A stretch of 16,894 nucleotides of DNA from Oscillospiraceae bacterium (GTDB taxonomy: Bacteria > Bacillota > Clostridia > Oscillospirales > Ruminococcaceae). Within the stretch, counting starts at the first letter, position 1. Each line of letters opens with the position of its first letter. Shown piece after piece: positions 13,674 through 16,894 of the stretch. The notes under the pieces were generated by a model. The model was not told the DNA's origin, did not search any database, and worked only from the letters and a program-made list of their open reading frames with translations. The DNA lies in NCBI GenBank assembly GCA_018110855.1, contig JAGBFZ010000133.1, positions 1-16,894 of the forward strand. Direction: 5' to 3'. The translations under genes and the position numbers were made by a program.

Positions 13674-14639
13674 TCAACGGGTTATTTTCGGCTCCCATAC
13701 TCCCTTGCTCACAATGCCCGAATTATCGGCAAGGCCTTCAAGGCGGCATATTTCTTCTTCGGTCAGAACAATTTCCCTTGTACGGGCAAGCTCCTCCGCC
13801 TGCGACGGCTTGGTTATTCCCACAATGGGGACTGTTCCCTTGGATATTGCCCATGAAACAGCTATCTGAGCAGGCTTGCAGCCATGGTCCCGAGCCGTTT
13901 CACGAAGGCAGTCGATAAGGGGGCGGAGCTTTTTCAGCACCCTTTTATTATACTGAATACTGCGCAGAGATATGCCCTTTATGGGGTGCTCATCGTCATA
14001 TTTCCCGGTAAGCGCACCCTGCTCAAGCACCATATAGGAAAAATATGTTACATCATTTTCATGGCACCATTTCAGAATATCAAGCTGCTCGGGGTCACGT
14101 CTTATAAGGCTGAAATGGTTCTGTACAGCACCCACACGCAGACCCTTTTCTTTAAGCTGCTTATCGGCAGCGATTATCTGCTCAAGATCAAAATTTGACA
14201 AGCCGATGATACCTATTTTGCCCTCTTTTACAAGCTCAGCGCACTCGTTAAGATTCTGTCCTGCATTAAATGCCTGATGGAGCCAGAAAATATCAGCCTT
14301 GCCTGCACCCAGCCTTTCAAGGCTGCCGAAAAGAGCGGAGCGCACTTCTCCCGGAGAATATTTTTTCAAAGGCATATGCTTTGTGGATATGATAACATTC
14401 CTGCCCATATCCCCCGCTTCACGAATACATTCACCCAGAAGCCTTTCGGAGGAACCCATTCCGTAGACCTCGGCAGTGTCCCAAAGGGTAAAGCCCGAAT
14501 TAAGAGCGGTATTAAAGGCATTTTTCAAAGCTGCGGTATCTCTTTTTCCGCCGAATATCATCTTTGAACCGTTTGCGCCCTCGCCCCATGCCCATGTGCC
14601 CACAGCACAGACGGGTAAATTCATTTTTTCTTCCATCAT
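13674..14639 (-). CDS. aldo/keto reductase
   Basis: The 321-aa cytoplasmic protein is an NAD(P)H-dependent (beta/alpha)8-barrel reductase. The AKR catalytic tetrad is complete: Asp54 and Tyr59 in LWDTAEVYG (52-60), Lys87 in ISTKHM (84-89) and His121 in WLHQA (119-123). GLSNF (about 146-150) and the cofactor-binding region VPIVGITKPSQAEEL (268-282) are also visible. It lies between rimM and trmD, where these two are normally adjacent. It overlaps rimM by ATGA and precedes trmD by 19 bp, so it is co-transcribed. GAAGGG is the ribosome site. The substrate is unknown; a damage-repair or NAD(P)H role tied to growth is speculation. Confidence 0.93.
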   Translation of the reverse strand: MMEEKMNLPVCAVGTWAWGEGANGSKMIFGGKRDTAALKNAFNTALNSGFTLWDTAEVYGMGSSERLLGECIREAGDMGRNVIISTKHMPLKKYSPGEVRSALFGSLERLGAGKADIFWLHQAFNAGQNLNECAELVKEGKIGIIGLSNFDLEQIIAADKQLKEKGLRVGAVQNHFSLIRRDPEQLDILKWCHENDVTYFSYMVLEQGALTGKYDDEHPIKGISLRSIQYNKRVLKKLRPLIDCLRETARDHGCKPAQIAVSWAISKGTVPIVGITKPSQAEELARTREIVLTEEEICRLEGLADNSGIVSKGVWEPKITR

Positions 14640-15136
14640 TCAAAAAGCCCTTCCATTTTTCTGATAATGAGCTTTCCGCCCTCAATATCCGTTTTTACTA
14701 CCACATCGGGAATTGCAGGGATAAGATATTCCTTATCACCGTCCTTTATGTGATAAACATCGTTTGCGCCCGTGGCAGTTACCTGAGAGAGCTTTCCGTA
14801 AATCGTTCCGTCATCAGCGTCGATAACCTCGAGACCGATAAGGTCCTGCACGAAATAGCAGCCCTCCTCAAGCTCCACGTCCTCCCTGTCCATGTAAAGT
14901 ATCTTTCCCCGAAGCTTCTGAGCGTCCTCGGGAGTGTCCACGCCATCTATCTTCATCAGAACGATATTTTTGTGGGGACGGGCTTTCACAACGGTAACGG
15001 GAGTCTCTCCCTTATTGAAATAAAGCTGTTCAAATTCGCAGAGAAAATCTGGGCTGTCGCACCACGGGTCAACTCTCACTTCTCCTTTAAGTCCCTGAAC
15101 AGCGACTATCTTACCAATTTCAAGAAATCTTTTCAT
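14636..15136 (-). CDS. rimM: 16S rRNA processing protein RimM
   Basis: RimM binds ribosomal protein S19 and helps mature the 30S head. The 166-aa protein has the RimM N-terminal beta barrel (IGKIVAVQGLKGEVRV at 7-22, with the family's G-x-x-G-E-(V/L) pattern) and a PRC barrel (from about 92, DLIGLEVIDADDGTIYGKLS). ATG at 15136 is preferred over a TTG one codon earlier; AAAGGTTGAG is the ribosome site. It overlaps the 3' end of the ankyrin gene by 17 bp and the reductase start by 4 bp, so translation is coupled on both sides. Confidence 0.95.
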   Translation of the reverse strand: MKRFLEIGKIVAVQGLKGEVRVDPWCDSPDFLCEFEQLYFNKGETPVTVVKARPHKNIVLMKIDGVDTPEDAQKLRGKILYMDREDVELEEGCYFVQDLIGLEVIDADDGTIYGKLSQVTATGANDVYHIKDGDKEYLIPAIPDVVVKTDIEGGKLIIRKMEGLFE

Positions 15137-15935
15137 CAACGCTCAACCTTTCGTTTTCGGCTGTCATCTTAACCTTGAGCCATTCCATATACGGCTCGTA
15201 GAGGATATCCTTTATCCTTTGGAAACGGGCTTCCTCCTCCTCGGTGATGTCTTCATCCTCCTTGTGGATATCGTAATAAAAGCGGTACGGCAGCATGACC
15301 TTTCCGTTCATGACAGATGTGGAAGCAGGGTCTGCACCTGCATTTATGAGCATTTCCACAATATCCGCGGAATATTCCTTGTCGCTCGCCGCAAGAAGAT
15401 GCAGCGCAGGAATAAAGCTATCGGAACGATAATCGGGAACCGCACCCATCGAAAGCAGAAGCTCTGTCATATCATATGAATGATTTTCTGCAGCCACACC
15501 CAGAATAGTTTTCTGTCCCCCCGCCGAAGAATTGGGATCAGCACCGTTTTCAAGGAATAGCCTTACCATAGATACATCATCAAGCTCCACAGAACGGGCA
15601 ATTGCGGTCTTTCCGTAACGGTTATCACCGTCAGGATCGGCGCCCTCCTCAATAAATTCTCTTGCGGCTGAAATATTCTTATTCTCGGCAGCAAGATATA
15701 GCCTGTCGTTTGCCGAAAAATCATGAAGATCGTAACGGATATCCGCATAAACATACACAGCCATTGGCAGGCACATCAGAATCCCCGCAAAAACCGAGAT
15801 ATTCCGCAGCTTTCTGAGACCGTCACCCTTAGTTTTGCTTATTTTGTAAAAAAATATCGGCAGGGCTGTAACAGCAATGCCGATAGCGAACAATATCCGA
15901 ACTGCAGTCACACGCGAAAGAAGCGTAAGAATCAT
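15120..15935 (-). CDS. membrane-anchored ankyrin-repeat protein
   Basis: The protein is 271 aa from ATG at 15935; a GTG at 15944 is the alternative, but the GGTGGAT before the ATG is the better ribosome site. Two membrane helices (about 11-30 and 46-65) are followed by about four ankyrin repeats (76-103, 108-135, 141-168 and 175-203). These carry the hallmarks LAAENKNISAAREFIEEGAD, VRLFLENGADPN and IVEMLINAGADP. The tail is acidic. Both termini should face the cytoplasm, so the repeats would bind a cytoplasmic partner. It sits between khpA and rimM and overlaps rimM by 17 bp, so it belongs to the ribosome-maturation operon by expression. Nothing in the sequence shows a direct ribosome role. 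The partner is unknown. Confidence 0.88.
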   Translation of the reverse strand: MILTLLSRVTAVRILFAIGIAVTALPIFFYKISKTKGDGLRKLRNISVFAGILMCLPMAVYVYADIRYDLHDFSANDRLYLAAENKNISAAREFIEEGADPDGDNRYGKTAIARSVELDDVSMVRLFLENGADPNSSAGGQKTILGVAAENHSYDMTELLLSMGAVPDYRSDSFIPALHLLAASDKEYSADIVEMLINAGADPASTSVMNGKVMLPYRFYYDIHKEDEDITEEEEARFQRIKDILYEPYMEWLKVKMTAENERLSVDEKIS

Positions 15936-16011
15936 ATAATCCACCGTCTTTCTGCCTGCAAGGCAAAGCCCGCAGTCTGAAAATGTATATTACCCTTGTA
16001 AAATTGCAGGA

Positions 16012-16245
16012 TCAGTCGATCTCGACCATGATCTTCTCGTTGATCCTGCCTGCGCCAGCACGCATAACGGTTCTTATAGCCTTGGCGATCCTGCCCTGCT
16101 TTCCGATAACTCTGCCCATATCATCGGGAGCAACATGGAGGTGATAAACCACAATGCCCTCCTCATTAGGCTCGTCACGGTCAACAGTAACAGCGTCCTT
16201 GTTCTCAACAAGACCCGAAGCGATTGTGATAAGGAGCTTTTCCAT
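16012..16245 (-). CDS. khpA: KH-domain RNA-binding protein KhpA (YlqC family)
   Basis: The protein is 77 aa from ATG at 16245, chosen because AAAGGAAGG is correctly spaced and because the longer frame to 16317 would translate a hairpin-rich leader. The single KH domain has the RNA-contact loop GKQG (48-51) in MGRVIGKQGRIAKAIR and covers nearly the whole protein. KhpA works with KhpB/EloR in Firmicutes to control cell elongation and small-RNA pools, and its gene between rpsP and rimM is the usual place. The downstream gap of 76 bp to the ankyrin gene has no terminator. Confidence 0.95.
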   Translation of the reverse strand: MEKLLITIASGLVENKDAVTVDRDEPNEEGIVVYHLHVAPDDMGRVIGKQGRIAKAIRTVMRAGAGRINEKIMVEID

Positions 16246-16265
16246 ATCCAGCCTTCCTTTCTGCG

Positions 16266-16364
16266 AAATTCCCGAACAGGGAAATTTATAGGAATGTTCC
16301 GAAAAAGCGGAACACATAGCTTACAAATAAATCAGTATATTCGGACACCTCAACCGAGGTGTCC
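16266..16364 (-). promoter_or_regulatory. three consecutive hairpins in the rpsP-khpA gap
   Basis: The 148-bp gap between rpsP and khpA holds three stem-loops in the transcript. The first, 16343-16364, is a perfect 9-bp stem (GGACACCTC/GAGGTGTCC) with a 4-base loop, about 30 nt after the rpsP stop. The second, 16295-16314, is TGTTCCG/CGGAACA with a 6-base loop. The third, about 16266-16286, has a CCC/GGG core with A/T flanks. None has a clean T-run. They could protect the rpsP message, mark a processing site or attenuate downstream genes (inference). Confidence 0.6.
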
Positions 16365-16393
16365 CGATTATCTGATCCGAGTGAAGATCCCGA

Positions 16394-16639
16394 TTACTTG
16401 GTAACGCCGGTCTTCTCAAAGAGCTTCTTTACAGTGTCGGTAGGCTGAGCGCCGTTTGCCATCCACTTCTTAGCCTTTTCAGCGTCAACCTTAACGGTGC
16501 TGGGCTCAGTGGTGGAATCGTAATAACCGATCTCCTCGATAAATCTGCCGTCTCTGGGATATCTGGAATCAGCAACAACGATTCTGTAGAAAGGGTTCTT
16601 CTTAGCGCCCATTCTTCTGAGTCTGATTTTAACTGCCAT
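16394..16639 (-). CDS. rpsP: 30S ribosomal protein S16
   Basis: The 81-aa protein is full length for bS16, with the conserved N-terminus [26 protein letters not shown]...[13 protein letters not shown] and the C-terminal [12 protein letters not shown]. It binds 16S rRNA early in 30S assembly. The ribosome site is GGAGGTGA, the strongest in the window, as expected for a highly made protein. It heads the rpsP-khpA-rimM-trmD order. I found no convincing promoter in the 64-bp gap upstream, so transcription may begin further right. Confidence 0.98.
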   Translation of the reverse strand: MAVKIRLRRMGAKKNPFYRIVVADSRYPRDGRFIEEIGYYDSTTEPSTVKVDAEKAKKWMANGAQPTDTVKKLFEKTGVTK

Positions 16640-16703
16640 TTATATTCACCTCCGAATTAGAATTTAATTTATATCAGAACGTCTTTTCAACGTAATGAAC
16701 CAA

Positions 16704-16886
16704 TCAGTCTATGAGAACCACTAACATTATTCCGCAGAATATGCAAAACAAACCAAGCAGCACATAGAAAACTCTTGCACCGTTTCTTCCGATAATCTTT
16801 ACTATATGTCTGGCCTTGTAGTTTTCAAAGAAAAAATCCCAGTTGAAAACCGCTCCGCAAATCGAAAAAAGTCCGCCAAGCAGCAT
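16704..16886 (-). CDS. small two-helix membrane protein, Imm17-like, possibly 5'-truncated
   Basis: Sixty residues are visible from ATG at 16886. The frame stays open for the remaining 8 bases to the window edge, so the true start may lie outside. Two hydrophobic segments (1-16 and 39-58) flank a polar stretch with NWDFFFENYKARHIVKIIGR (15-34) and a following NGARVFYVLLG. From memory this N-W-D-x-F-F...G-R...A-R-x-F-Y...G pattern resembles the immunity protein 17 (Imm17) family; I could not check it. No toxin gene is seen beside it in this window. It lies 64 bp before rpsP on the same strand. Confidence 0.55.
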   Translation of the reverse strand: MLLGGLFSICGAVFNWDFFFENYKARHIVKIIGRNGARVFYVLLGLFCIFCGIMLVVLID

Positions 16887-16894
16887 AATTATCA

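Noticed and set aside
16246..16317. 24-residue N-terminal extension of KhpA
   Set aside because: It lies in the hairpin-rich leader, and the ATG at 16245 has AAAGGAAGG at correct spacing and fits the usual KhpA length.

Overview
The window looks like chromosomal DNA from a low-to-moderate-GC Firmicute of the Oscillospiraceae, and a Ruminococcus-like gut or rumen organism is my best guess. The reasons are the rpsP-khpA-rimM-trmD gene set, Gram-positive style ribosome binding sites (AAAGGA, GGAGGTGA), an HPr with both His15 and Ser46, and a secreted lipoprotein esterase of a type common in fibre degraders. The genus is inference. Every convincing gene is on the minus strand, so transcription runs from high to low coordinates, towards the 16S rRNA gene whose 5' end is at the left edge.

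Reading in the direction of transcription, the right end (16894 to 12965) is a ribosome and tRNA maturation block. It contains a small two-helix membrane protein resembling Imm17, then rpsP, khpA, a membrane ankyrin-repeat protein, rimM, an aldo/keto reductase and trmD. The ankyrin and reductase genes are interleaved into the usual khpA-rimM-trmD order and overlap their neighbours, so they are probably co-translated. Next comes a monocistronic HPr gene (ptsH) with a near-consensus promoter and a strong terminator, then a PucR/CdaR-type regulator with its own terminator.

The centre (10889 to 4705) is a cell-wall remodelling and membrane block. FtsE and FtsX form an ABC complex, followed by an EnvC/PcsB/CwlO-like coiled-coil M23 peptidase, the expected FtsEX-controlled murein hydrolase. 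After a strong terminator comes a secreted S41 (CtpA-like) protein whose catalytic Ser and Lys both appear to be replaced. Behind it are a 3-helix membrane protein, a soluble TPR-like protein with a polybasic tail, and a polytopic membrane protein that looks like a CPBP protease stripped of its catalytic residues.

The left part (4676 to 481) has an AEC-family transporter, a membrane-anchored GH25 muramidase coupled to a membrane TPR-like protein, and a lipoprotein SGNH esterase of the CE2 type with its own extended -10 promoter. Last is the rRNA control region (31 to 480), with two tandem 17-bp-spaced promoters and a hairpin-rich pre-16S leader.

The most interesting signal is the predicted dead S41 protease next to FtsEX and M23, followed by a second apparent pseudo-protease (CPBP-like) three genes downstream. 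I saw no mobile element, CRISPR array or tRNA gene.
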